NCBI GenBank assembly: GCA_902783155.1
Contig: CACZPR010000049.1
Location: 1-33,266 of the forward strand
Direction: 5' to 3'
DNA: 33,266 bases
Origin: an uncultured Spirochaetaceae bacterium
Lineage (GTDB): Bacteria; Spirochaetota; Spirochaetia; Treponematales; Treponemataceae
Part shown: positions 1 through 7,306 of the stretch, piece after piece
Numbering within the stretch: position 1 is the first letter of the stretch
Layout of the letters: every line of letters starts with the position of its first letter
Translations under genes and position numbers: made by a program
The notes under the pieces: model-generated
The model's database searches: none
Told to the model about the DNA's origin: nothing
What the model saw: the letters and a program-made list of their open reading frames with translations, nothing else

Positions 1-81
1 ATGGCAGCCGCGGCGGCTGCACTTTCATTTGCAGATGAGCCTGTAGCAGACGTAAAAGTTGCAGAGCTTTCTGGAAACGCA
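1..81 (+). repeat. Terminal inverted repeat, left copy (msp 5' end)
   Basis: Bases 1-81 are identical to the reverse complement of bases 33186-33266; the first mismatch is at base 82 and similarity then continues at the level of paralogous genes. It encodes the end of the signal peptide and the start of the mature Msp. The likely meaning is a break at a repeated msp 5' end, not a transposon terminus. Confidence 0.9.
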
Positions 82-1476
82 GCGGTTACTTGGGGCGTGG
101 ATCTTGACACTGGCAAGACCGGCTTCAAGAATACTGAGGAAGCAAAGCTCAAGGTAAACTTTACCAACGAGGGAACCAAGAAAACTGAAGGTGAAGGAAT
201 CTGGGCAGAGATCGAGCTAAAAGGTAAGTCTCTGTATGCTGAGAACGGTGCAATTAAAGATGGAACCGCTTCTGTAGAGAATGCTAAACTCCACTTTGGA
301 CCTGTCTATGTTGGAATCAAGTCTGGCGACACAGTTTACGGAAAGTACAAGTTAGTGAACGCCATTCGTTCTGCAGACAGCGACAACGCCTTGACTGTTG
401 CCGATGTTGCGGATCCAAGCCACACACAGGGTATCGTTGCCGGATACAACAGCAATCTCTTCGATGTAGCAGTTGATTTCCGTTCAAAGCCAGTAGAAAC
501 CAAAACCACCACAACCACCACTAAGATAACTTATACATGGGGACATCCCGATGGAACTAATGGATACAAGGATATAAAGAGTGGATCATATGCGGAGTGG
601 ACTGCCGCACAGACTGCTGATGCGACTCTTGTGCTAATTGATACTTATGCTACTACCACATCTAGTACATCAACCTCTTCAACTCCTTATGCTAACGACT
701 ACGGTCTTGCGGCAGAGACAACATTGAAGTTTGTTCCAGGACTCTCAATAGGTGTCGGTGTTGACTATCAGTTTGATGCAAAGGCTCTTGGACTTGGTGC
801 AAATGCCAGCTACAAGCTGAGCATGGGAGATAAGTTCTACCTGCAGCCAAGCGTGGCGTTCACAATGGCAAAGATTGACAATGCCAACCCAACAATGGAA
901 CTTGGAGCTGGAGTCCTGCTTGGATGGGGTGCCACAGCTGATGCAAACGCGGGAGTCTACTATCTTGACAATGACAATGCAAAGAAGGTTACGCCAGGAG
1001 TTGGTGTTGCTGCAAAAATTACAAGTCTCACAAACAACCCTGTAATTCAGATTGTTCCTTCCCTCTACACAGGAGACATCATTCCTGGACTTACAGCGGG
1101 TGTGCTTGCAGAAATCAACGCACCGACAGCTCCTAATTCTAAAGTTGGATTCGGAGTCGCTGGTGGAGTTAAGTATGCATTGAAGGCAACCGATGCCATC
1201 ACAATCACACCACAGGCTGGTATGCGCTTTGCAAATGGTGCAACATTGCCAAACCTTAAGGACAAGTGCTATGGTGACAACGGTAAATTCAATAGTGACA
1301 TCGTTGGAACCAACGCTGACAACACTCTTATGAACGTAAAGGTTGGGGCTGATGTTTCTGGACTTATCAACAACACAACATTCTCTGTTGACTGGACATC
1401 ACGCAACTTGCTGAGCAACAACAAGGACAACGGACAGATTGGTACAATCAACCTGACATGCAAGATTTCTATGTAA
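1..1476 (+). CDS. msp: Major outer sheath protein (Msp/Tpr family), 5'-truncated at window edge
   Basis: Outer-sheath porin/adhesin family of treponemes (MOSP N- and C-terminal domains). The 491 visible residues start with the Ala-rich end of a signal peptide (cleavage after LSFA likely), so the true start lies upstream of base 1 and the ATG at base 1 is probably internal. Conserved family segments are the opening GVDLDTGKTGF, LHFGPVYVGI near residue 98, and the C-terminal ADVSGLINNTTF to the final beta strand ending in KISM. Compared with the copy at the other end of the window, the main difference is a Thr/Ser-rich insertion at about residues 164-235, probably a surface-exposed variable loop. 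A strong terminator follows. Function as an abundant outer-membrane protein is inferred from the family; substrate or ligand cannot be told. Confidence 0.9.
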   Translation: MAAAAAALSFADEPVADVKVAELSGNAAVTWGVDLDTGKTGFKNTEEAKLKVNFTNEGTKKTEGEGIWAEIELKGKSLYAENGAIKDGTASVENAKLHFGPVYVGIKSGDTVYGKYKLVNAIRSADSDNALTVADVADPSHTQGIVAGYNSNLFDVAVDFRSKPVETKTTTTTTKITYTWGHPDGTNGYKDIKSGSYAEWTAAQTADATLVLIDTYATTTSSTSTSSTPYANDYGLAAETTLKFVPGLSIGVGVDYQFDAKALGLGANASYKLSMGDKFYLQPSVAFTMAKIDNANPTMELGAGVLLGWGATADANAGVYYLDNDNAKKVTPGVGVAAKITSLTNNPVIQIVPSLYTGDIIPGLTAGVLAEINAPTAPNSKVGFGVAGGVKYALKATDAITITPQAGMRFANGATLPNLKDKCYGDNGKFNSDIVGTNADNTLMNVKVGADVSGLINNTTFSVDWTSRNLLSNNKDNGQIGTINLTCKISM

Positions 1477-1496
1477 TCTAGCAAAAATCAGTTCTA

Positions 1497-1513
1497 CTGA
1501 TTCAGTCTGCTGA
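1497..1513 (+). repeat. Shared msp 3'-UTR motif, left copy
   Basis: The 17-mer CTGATTCAGTCTGCTGA lies 20 bases after the msp stop and recurs exactly, in inverted orientation, after the other msp copy at 31801-31817. It contains the partial palindrome TCAG-TCTG-CTGA. The two flanking 3' UTRs are otherwise alignable only with a 15-base gap. Confidence 0.85.
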
Positions 1514-1520
1514 CTAAATG

Positions 1521-1555
1521 CCCCCGGGCCAACTTGGTTCGGGGGTGTTTTTTTT
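1521..1555 (+). terminator. Rho-independent terminator of the left msp copy
   Basis: An 11-bp stem (1521-1531 with 1535-1545, GC-rich outer CCCCCG/CGGGGG, two G-T wobbles, ACT loop) is followed by a T-run at 1548-1555. The T-run overlaps the stop codon of the convergent recombinase gene. There is no T-run on the minus side, so it acts only on msp. Confidence 0.92.
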
Positions 1556-2723
1556 AGCAGATTCCCAAAATCGGGGCGAAAATTTTTGAGGAAGTTTGGG
1601 CAAGTTCCATCAAGGTCTGCTCCGACTGGTGTGCCGCGTAGTGCTCTAGCATTGCAATCGACTTGTGGCCCGTCGCCAGCTGCAATTTTCTTAAATCCAC
1701 ACTGTCAGCCATGGTTGTAGAAAAAAAATGCCTCCAGCAGTGGAATGTAATTTTTTCCCCATCCTTTATGTTCAGATTTTTTACAATCCCATGCAGCTCG
1801 CGGTTCCATTTTGAGTAGGAGCTTGGTTTTTCTTTTGTCTGGCCCCAGAACAAAAAATTTGATGGTCGCGGTCCAAACGGATTTTTTTCCGCCTGTTTTT
1901 TTATCAGAGACAAAAGTTTTTGGTCTACAATTATTTCCCTCTGGCATCCGTTTTTTGGCGACTTAAGGCCGTCCCTTCTGGTCCAGTTGTGTCGGACAAA
2001 AATTCTGTCACTACCAATATCCCCCAGCTGCAAGGCCTGCACCTCTCCAATTCTCATTCCCGTGCAAATGGAAATCAAGTGCGCAAGCCGGATTGATTCA
2101 TCGTTCCATTTTTTTGAAAAAATCTGCTCAACCTCCGACATTGTTGGAACCACACGTTTTTCTGGAACAACGTGGCACCAGATGATTCCGCTAAAACAAT
2201 CGTTCTTTGTCAGCTTGTTGTGGTACGCCCATTTGAGCGCGAGAGTTGCGCAACGGACAATCTGGTTGACAGTTTCCGCCCGTAGCTTTCTTTTTACAAA
2301 AATCTGGTTTCCAAGTCCGTCTTTTTTTGCGGTTCCAACTTTTTGTGCAGTGGTCGCGAGTGACAAAAGTTTTTTCTTGATGTCGAACAGTGTGATTTCG
2401 CCGAGCGGGATTTTTCCGTGGCTTGGAATCCAGTATGCCCTTGCCCGTTTCAGCATTATATCCGCGTAACGTCTGTGAGCCGACTGTCCGACTATTTTCT
2501 TTTCCGCAAAATATGGGGACCTGTCAAAATCCCAAAAACGCTCCAGAAAATGTCCGAATGTTTCGCTCTGTGGACTGTCCGCAAATGTCGCCGACACAAT
2601 GTATTTTTTCATCTGCAATGCCTGCACAATTTTTTTTACACTGTCCACGCTGATTTCCGTTGTCAAAATTTTTTCGTAGATTTCCTCTTCACATTTTTTA
2701 GAATCCACCCATTCCATTTCCAT
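1554..2723 (-). CDS. Tyrosine recombinase / phage-type integrase
   Basis: Site-specific recombinase of the lambda-integrase superfamily, 389 residues. The catalytic set is visible: R224 in TGMRIGEV, H328 and R331 in HCWRH, H353 in TGHKS and the nucleophile Y362 in EHYAAH, with a candidate Lys near 253. The N-terminal half has the SAM-like core-binding region. I chose the ATG at 2723 because AGAGGA sits about 8 bases upstream; the frame stays open to 2804 but without a ribosome site. It is intact, convergent with msp and has no phage or conjugation genes beside it, so it is either an orphan integrase from a decayed element or a dedicated inversion recombinase. Poly-T/F-rich codon use and upstream AT richness hint at acquisition; no direct-repeat att sites were found. 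Confidence 0.9.
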   Translation of the reverse strand: MEMEWVDSKKCEEEIYEKILTTEISVDSVKKIVQALQMKKYIVSATFADSPQSETFGHFLERFWDFDRSPYFAEKKIVGQSAHRRYADIMLKRARAYWIPSHGKIPLGEITLFDIKKKLLSLATTAQKVGTAKKDGLGNQIFVKRKLRAETVNQIVRCATLALKWAYHNKLTKNDCFSGIIWCHVVPEKRVVPTMSEVEQIFSKKWNDESIRLAHLISICTGMRIGEVQALQLGDIGSDRIFVRHNWTRRDGLKSPKNGCQREIIVDQKLLSLIKKQAEKNPFGPRPSNFLFWGQTKEKPSSYSKWNRELHGIVKNLNIKDGEKITFHCWRHFFSTTMADSVDLRKLQLATGHKSIAMLEHYAAHQSEQTLMELAQTSSKIFAPILGIC

Positions 2724-2829
2724 TGTTGATTTCCTCTGCTTTTTTTTACTCCCCACAAAATTATTGCAACTTTGGGAAACAAAATCCAAGCCGCCGACAA
2801 ACAAAGTGAGTCAAATTTACCCAATCCTA

Positions 2830-2855
2830 TGGACCAAAATATTCAATATGGTCCA
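2830..2855. repeat. Near-perfect inverted repeat upstream of the recombinase gene
   Basis: Arms TGGACCA (2830-2836) and TGGTCCA (2849-2855) enclose a second palindrome ATATT-C-AATAT, giving a nearly continuous dyad with a 2-base bulge. A T-run follows on the plus strand, but no plus-strand gene ends here, so a terminator is unlikely. Its position about 107 bases before the recombinase ATG suits an operator or a recombinase core site; that role is inference. Confidence 0.6.
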
Positions 2856-2944
2856 ATTTTTTGATTTAGAGGAAATATTATGTGCCGGGAAGGGGGAAGC
2901 CACTGATTCGCCAGGGGTTTCCCTCTTTCTGACAAATAATTCCC

Positions 2945-2960
2945 CATGCTTTTAAGCATG
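2945..2960. promoter_or_regulatory. Palindrome, possible upstream activator site for the sigma-54 promoter
   Basis: CATGCTT-TT-AAGCATG is a 7-bp palindrome whose centre lies about 40 bases before the -24 element of the hsp20 promoter. Activator sites of sigma-54 systems are usually dyads upstream of -24; this is the only strong dyad in that place. Confidence 0.4.
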
Positions 2961-2990
2961 AAGCAGTCCAAGGGCGTAGCCTTTAAAAGT

Positions 2991-3005
2991 TGGCACGCAA
3001 TTTGC
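2991..3005 (+). promoter_or_regulatory. Sigma-54 (-24/-12) promoter for hsp20
   Basis: TGGCACG-CAAT-TTGC matches the RpoN consensus TGGCACG-N4-TTGC at every fixed position, with exactly 10 bases between the GG and GC dinucleotides. Transcription should begin near 3016, giving a leader of about 60 bases before the Hsp20 ATG. Confidence 0.88.
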
Positions 3006-3077
3006 TTAATGTATTAGTGAAAGGAAAAGGATTTAATCCAAATCCTAAAAAAATCAAATCGCTTGGAGGTATTCATT

Positions 3078-3521
3078 ATGAACGAACTTTCACTTTTTAA
3101 CACACTTTTCGATGACAACTGCGTTGGTTTTCCTGTCTTCAAGACATCCACGAACTATGTTCCAAAGGTTGATGTCAAGGAAACAAAAAATGCCTACGTT
3201 CTTGACATGGATTTGCCGGGCCTTTCCGAAAAGGATGTTGAAATCGATTTGAAGGACAACATTCTTACGGTCGCATCAAAAGACGAGACTCCCGCCGAAA
3301 ATGAAAAGGAGCATAAATCTGAAGAAAAGAACGAGGTCGAGGAAGACTGGCAGTGGCTCATCCACGAAAGAAGGACAACGACATTTGAACGCCGCTTCTC
3401 TTTGCCACAGGACATTGACTCTGAAACAATCAGTGCGGTTTTCAAAAACGGTGTGCTTACGGTGACAATTCCACGCAAGGCACAGGCCAGTGCAAAGCGC
3501 ATTAACATTTCCGTAGCATAA
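3078..3521 (+). CDS. hsp20: Small heat-shock protein Hsp20 (alpha-crystallin family)
   Basis: ATP-independent holdase chaperone of the cytoplasm, 147 residues. The alpha-crystallin domain spans about residues 30-140: it opens with YVPKVDVKET, has the DLPGLSEKDVEIDL strand pair, an Arg/Glu-rich loop, and closes with the family signature NGVLTVTIPR. A C-terminal I-N-I tripeptide fits the IxI motif used in oligomer assembly. An acidic/Lys-rich insertion (about residues 73-94) lengthens the middle of the domain. The ATG at 3078 is preceded by GGAGG; an upstream TTG at 3063 lies on that ribosome site and is rejected. It is monocistronic, driven by a sigma-54 type promoter rather than a heat-shock sigma or CIRCE element. 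Confidence 0.94.
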   Translation: MNELSLFNTLFDDNCVGFPVFKTSTNYVPKVDVKETKNAYVLDMDLPGLSEKDVEIDLKDNILTVASKDETPAENEKEHKSEEKNEVEEDWQWLIHERRTTTFERRFSLPQDIDSETISAVFKNGVLTVTIPRKAQASAKRINISVA

Positions 3522-3526
3522 AAAAA

Positions 3527-3566
3527 TGCGGCCCCTTTGCTTGTTGATTCAATCAGAGGGGTCGCA
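3527..3566. terminator. Bidirectional terminator between hsp20 and the convergent rlpA
   Basis: A 10-bp stem (TGCGGCCCCT with AGGGGTCGCA, one G-T) separates the two convergent genes. On the minus strand it is followed by a run of seven T (3520-3526 read in reverse), on the plus strand by a weaker T-rich stretch. Confidence 0.85.
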
Positions 3567-3588
3567 GCATTTTAAATTGATTTTGATT

Positions 3589-4236
3589 TTATTTTTGCTT
3601 TACCTTCGCCCGTTCTCGCACAAAATATTCAAATCCCTTTTTGTCAAGAAGGTTTAAAAATCCCTGCACGTCATTTGTCGCAATGTCTTTTATGACAACC
3701 CTTGTTATGTTTCCGGCTGTCTGGTACGCAAGATATTTGTTGATTCCCGCGGCCTGCAATTTTTTCACAAAGGCTTCCGCATTTTTACGCACCGAGAACG
3801 CGCCAAGCTGAATGTCCCATGTCTTGTTTTTGTTTTCCTGTTTTAAGTATGGTGACGAGGAACTGTTTTTTATTTTCGCATCGATTACAGTGATTTTAAC
3901 TTTCGCTGTTCCTGATTTTATCATGTCAAGTTTTTCTGCGGCTGCCTTTGACAAATCAATTTCACGTCCAGCAATAAATGGTCCCCTGTCGTTGATTCGG
4001 ACGGTGACACTTTTTCCATTTGAAAGATTTGTGACGACAACCTTCGTGTTGAACGGAAGGGTTTTGTGGGCTGCGGTCAGGGCGTACATGTTGAACGTCT
4101 CACCGTTTGATGTTTTTCGTCCATGAAACTTGTCCGCATAGTAGGAAGCAACGGCCTCCGACTTGTAAACATAGTCCGCGAAAACAGGGGCCACCGAAAT
4201 CAGCAGGGCGGCAACCAAAAGGATTCTTCTTTTCAT
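3589..4236 (-). CDS. rlpA: RlpA-like septal-ring lytic transglycosylase, copy 1
   Basis: Exported peptidoglycan enzyme of the RlpA family, 215 residues. It has a signal peptide (residues 1-20, cleavage after VFA), a double-psi beta-barrel domain (about 28-119) and a C-terminal SPOR domain (about 139-209) that binds denuded glycan at division sites. H57 (AAHKTLPFN) and D83 (INDRGP) have the same 26-residue spacing as the catalytic His/Asp pair of RlpA. AGAGGA lies before the ATG. The paralogue just upstream (4412-5134) shares the whole architecture, so this is a tandem duplication. A terminator sits between them, so the two are transcribed separately. Unlike enterobacterial RlpA there is no lipobox cysteine, so it should be periplasmic and soluble. 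Confidence 0.9.
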   Translation of the reverse strand: MKRRILLVAALLISVAPVFADYVYKSEAVASYYADKFHGRKTSNGETFNMYALTAAHKTLPFNTKVVVTNLSNGKSVTVRINDRGPFIAGREIDLSKAAAEKLDMIKSGTAKVKITVIDAKIKNSSSSPYLKQENKNKTWDIQLGAFSVRKNAEAFVKKLQAAGINKYLAYQTAGNITRVVIKDIATNDVQGFLNLLDKKGFEYFVRERAKVKQK

Positions 4237-4294
4237 ATTGTCCTCTTTTTTTTAAAAATTTACAACCATAGATTCCCCCTCAAATTTCTGGTCG

Positions 4295-4327
4295 AAAAAA
4301 AAAAGGGACCCGCCAAATGCAGATCCC
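4295..4327 (-). terminator. Terminator of the upstream rlpA copy
   Basis: On the minus strand GGGATC pairs with GGTCCC (4322-4327 and 4305-4310, one T-G), followed by ten T (4295-4304). Confidence 0.8.
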
Positions 4328-4411
4328 CTTCTCGCACTTTTGTCAATCCATCTGGAAAAGCCCCACTTGCAATTTCCAGACAGTTTTTAATTAGCAAATC
4401 AATTTCAAAAA

Positions 4412-5134
4412 CTACTGTTCAATAGAAAGACGTGCAACTTCCACGCCTGCCTCCGTTACTGAACCAAGTTTTCTCTGTCTGACCAAGTAATCATCAAAAC
4501 CATGCTGTTTCAACGCATCGACCATATAATCCAAATCGGACGCTGCGACATCACGGATAACAACCCTTGTGATTCCATCCTCGGACTGGTACGCAATATT
4601 TTTGAATCCCTGGCTGTTGAGTTTGTCAGCAAGAACCTTTGCGTTTGAAAAATCGGAGTACGCGCCCAGCTGAATGTCGTAGTGTTTTTCCTCCTGATGG
4701 TAGATTTTGGATTCCTCTTCGTAGGGGGTCTCCACAACTCCACTGACATCGGTTGTTGGGCCATTGTTCGTTCCCCACTGGATTATCTCCATGGAAACTC
4801 TCGCTGTCCCTGATTTTATCATGCCCAAATCAGATGCGGCGGCCTTGGATACATCAATCTCGCGTCCAGGTGCGCTTGGTCCCCTGTCGTTGATTCTTAC
4901 AACAACAGATTTTGAGGTGACAAGGCTTGTCACTTTGACCAGAGTGTTGAATGGCAATGTGTTGTGGGCCGCAGTATAGTCGTTCATGTTGAAGACTTCG
5001 CCGCTGGCAGTTTTGTTGCCGTTCAGCTCCTCACCATAATAAGAGGCGATGACATTTGTTTTGTACAGTTCCTCAGCAGAAGCAAAGGATGCAATGGCCA
5101 TAAGTGCCGTCAAAAAAATACCATGTACTTTCAT
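4412..5134 (-). CDS. rlpA: RlpA-like septal-ring lytic transglycosylase, copy 2
   Basis: Second RlpA paralogue, 240 residues: signal peptide 1-20 (cleavage after FASA), double-psi barrel about 28-118 with H57 and D83 at exactly the same positions as in copy 1, a linker rich in Thr/Glu, and a SPOR domain about 150-222. The linker is longer than in copy 1. There is no Shine-Dalgarno sequence before the ATG. Instead a sigma-28 type promoter ends only 7 bases upstream, so the message is probably leaderless and tied to the flagellar regulon. This would fit peptidoglycan remodelling needed for periplasmic flagella, but that link is inference. Copy 1 has a normal ribosome site and no such promoter, so the pair seems to have split in regulation. 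Confidence 0.9.
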   Translation of the reverse strand: MKVHGIFLTALMAIASFASAEELYKTNVIASYYGEELNGNKTASGEVFNMNDYTAAHNTLPFNTLVKVTSLVTSKSVVVRINDRGPSAPGREIDVSKAAASDLGMIKSGTARVSMEIIQWGTNNGPTTDVSGVVETPYEEESKIYHQEEKHYDIQLGAYSDFSNAKVLADKLNSQGFKNIAYQSEDGITRVVIRDVAASDLDYMVDALKQHGFDDYLVRQRKLGSVTEAGVEVARLSIEQ

Positions 5135-5141
5135 ACAATAA

Positions 5142-5168
5142 TTATCGGGAATGAAAAAAATTAGTTTA
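5142..5168 (-). promoter_or_regulatory. Sigma-28 (FliA-type) promoter of rlpA copy 2
   Basis: On the minus strand TAAA (5168-5165), 15 bases, then CCCGATAA (5149-5142); the consensus is TAAA-N15-GCCGATAA, so seven of eight -10 bases and the exact spacing match. The -10 ends 7 bases before the ATG at 5134, so transcription should start at or next to the A of ATG. Confidence 0.78.
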
Positions 5169-5174
5169 GGATTA

Positions 5175-5207
5175 AAAAATAAAATGGCATTTAAAAATGG
5201 TGGCCAT
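5175..5207 (-). terminator. Weak terminator candidate after the lytic transglycosylase
   Basis: A 5-bp ATGGC/GCCAT stem with a 14-base loop precedes a T-rich tract (TTTTATTTTTT) on the minus strand. The stem is short, so read-through into rlpA is possible. Confidence 0.4.
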
Positions 5208-5221
5208 AATACCAGGGTCTT

Positions 5222-7303
5222 CTAGATTCCAACTATTTTTTTAATGACTTCGGTTGGCGACTTGTTGTAATAAAGATATGCGTAGATTGCGGCAGCCGCG
5301 GAGACACTTTTCCCATAATTTCTCGTCTCCGTTATGTTGAGCATCTCCAGAAAAATGTCGTTGGGGATTTCTCTCCGCTTTATGATTGAAAGGCAGTTTC
5401 TCAATGTGCTTCTGATTTTCCCAGCACCGGCGTTGTATGAGCAGACCGCAAGCAGACTGTTTTTTTCCATGCGGGAAATAAGTTCCGCAAGATAATATGT
5501 TCCAAGATGGATGTTTGTTTCCGGGTCGGTGAGTTCATAATCCGAAAGTCCAATTTTTTTTGCGACCTCGGCTGCGGTAGTTTCCATCAGCTGACACAAT
5601 CCCGTTGCGCCCGCATGGCTTATTGCTTCTGGAGAATAAAAACTTTCCATGCGAATCAGTGCGTAGATTAAATATTCATCGGTCCTGTATTTTTCGGAAA
5701 ACTTTTCAACATGGTCGCTGAATCCACGTGGGAAAGAAAGCTCCAAGATTTTTTTTGTCAAATCCTTTTCGCTGTAGTTCAATTTTTTTGCGGCGACCCT
5801 TAGACTGATGTAATTAAAATATGGGTCGTCATCAATTTTTCCATGGATATATTCGGACACCGCCTCCGCACATTCAAGCCCAATCTCATTGCTGTGCTCA
5901 AGCCAGAAGGGGTAGACCAAATCAACAAAATCAAATTCGATATATCCGTAGAAGATTTTTTCAACATCCTCGTCCGCATGGAAGTCTTCAAGTTTTTGCC
6001 AGAATGAAAAATATTTCCATGTCTCGTCATCGCTCAAACCTAGTTTCGCCGCGGCCATCAGCTTGTGGTATGAATCGGCACCACCGTCCAGAGTCTTTGT
6101 GTAAAGATTTTTTATCTCGTCTTCTTTTATTTTGTCTGCGGGTTGATAAAACCCATTTTCAATCAGAGTGCCGCTTGTGTAAAAATATGTGGCCTTTGTT
6201 TCATTGCTCACATAATTTTCAAGACAATAAGACAGGGTGTAATATTCCTCCCATTTTTTTTCATCCAGAAGCTGAACCGAAAGCGATTCAAGAATGTCAT
6301 CAAAATATGAAGGGTCGTGCCATGTTGAACAATATTTCTTAAACTCATCCACCGCCTGTGTCAAATCTTTTTGCAGCGCGGCATTAAGATAGTACCAGAG
6401 AGCGTTGTCATAATCGGCATCGGTCGTGGCACAGGTCATTGCCTTTTTGAAAAAGTCCTGGGACTTCTCGAAAGAGTCGTCAACTCGTGAATAGAGTCTG
6501 GCGGCATAAAAGTTCAGATAAAAATCAACATCATTGTTTCCAGTCAAAAGCGACTCAAGAAAAGCTGCGTTCGTTTCATAATTTGCCGCGCCATAAAAAA
6601 GAGACTTGCCGGCGATACTTACAACCTGCGGCGAAAGATTTGTTTTTTCATTTAAAATCCTCCGGGCATAGACCGCTGCCTGTCCCCAGTCTTTTTTGCT
6701 TGCGGCATCCTGCATTTTTGCCGTGTCCGATGCAAACGCAAAAGAATTTTTTTGGTAGTCATTTATCATTGAAAAAATTTTTTTGTGCCACTCGGACCAA
6801 GGTTTTTCGCCGCACCACAAATTGTAGATTCCCGGAAATGATGGGTCGTCCATTGCAATAAGGGCCGCGCATTGATAAAAAATAATTTCATCGCCAGCGG
6901 TTTTGTAGTCCAGATTTTTTGTGAGCGAAATGATTTTGTCGTAGCGTTCTTGATTAAAAAGCTGTTGGAGATAGAGTGCGAGAGAATCTTCGTCGTTAAA
7001 ACTTTTATAAAAATTTGCCGCGCAGCTTGTCGCATCTTTTTCCGGGAGAATTGAAACAAGCTCCCTTGCGGAAAGAGATGCGAACAGTTTTGATTTTGAC
7101 GACACAGTTTTCCGCAAATATTTTATTGCAGATTTTGTGTCGCCATCATTTTTTGCGCGGAGTCCCAAAAAATAGTACACATCGTTTCCATATTTTTTCA
7201 GCATCTCATCTGAAGCTGGATTTTGGTTTGCGTTTGCACATCCAGCAAAAATCAATGAGAAAATCAATATGAAAAAAATCAGCGGTCCAAATTTTTTTTG
7301 CAT
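5222..7303 (-). CDS. slt: Lipoprotein soluble-type lytic murein transglycosylase (Slt70-like)
   Basis: Exo-acting lytic transglycosylase that cleaves the MurNAc-GlcNAc bond, 693 residues. The signal peptide ends in a lipobox (FAGC, C22), so it is a lipoprotein. Residues about 30-530 form an all-alpha, TPR-like superhelix as in the U-domain of Slt70. The SLT catalytic domain follows with E553 in RMESFYSP, then AGATGLCQLM, the LGTYYL segment and YNAGAGKI. The start is set by coupling: the stop of the upstream gene (7309-7307) is three bases before this ATG and no separate ribosome site is strong. The pairing with a LysM membrane protein suggests the two work at the same place on the wall. Confidence 0.92.
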   Translation of the reverse strand: MQKKFGPLIFFILIFSLIFAGCANANQNPASDEMLKKYGNDVYYFLGLRAKNDGDTKSAIKYLRKTVSSKSKLFASLSARELVSILPEKDATSCAANFYKSFNDEDSLALYLQQLFNQERYDKIISLTKNLDYKTAGDEIIFYQCAALIAMDDPSFPGIYNLWCGEKPWSEWHKKIFSMINDYQKNSFAFASDTAKMQDAASKKDWGQAAVYARRILNEKTNLSPQVVSIAGKSLFYGAANYETNAAFLESLLTGNNDVDFYLNFYAARLYSRVDDSFEKSQDFFKKAMTCATTDADYDNALWYYLNAALQKDLTQAVDEFKKYCSTWHDPSYFDDILESLSVQLLDEKKWEEYYTLSYCLENYVSNETKATYFYTSGTLIENGFYQPADKIKEDEIKNLYTKTLDGGADSYHKLMAAAKLGLSDDETWKYFSFWQKLEDFHADEDVEKIFYGYIEFDFVDLVYPFWLEHSNEIGLECAEAVSEYIHGKIDDDPYFNYISLRVAAKKLNYSEKDLTKKILELSFPRGFSDHVEKFSEKYRTDEYLIYALIRMESFYSPEAISHAGATGLCQLMETTAAEVAKKIGLSDYELTDPETNIHLGTYYLAELISRMEKNSLLAVCSYNAGAGKIRSTLRNCLSIIKRREIPNDIFLEMLNITETRNYGKSVSAAAAIYAYLYYNKSPTEVIKKIVGI

Positions 7304-7306
7304 AAA

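Noticed and set aside
2724..2804. Longer N terminus for the recombinase
   Set aside because: The frame is open but has no ribosome site; AGAGGA precedes the ATG at 2723.
2830..2860. Intrinsic terminator on the plus strand (dyad plus T-run)
   Set aside because: No plus-strand transcript ends here; the only upstream gene on that strand, msp, has its own terminator at 1521-1555.
2764..2955. Small plus-strand ORF of 63 codons before hsp20
   Set aside because: No ribosome site, crosses the inverted repeat, and composition is unlike neighbouring genes.
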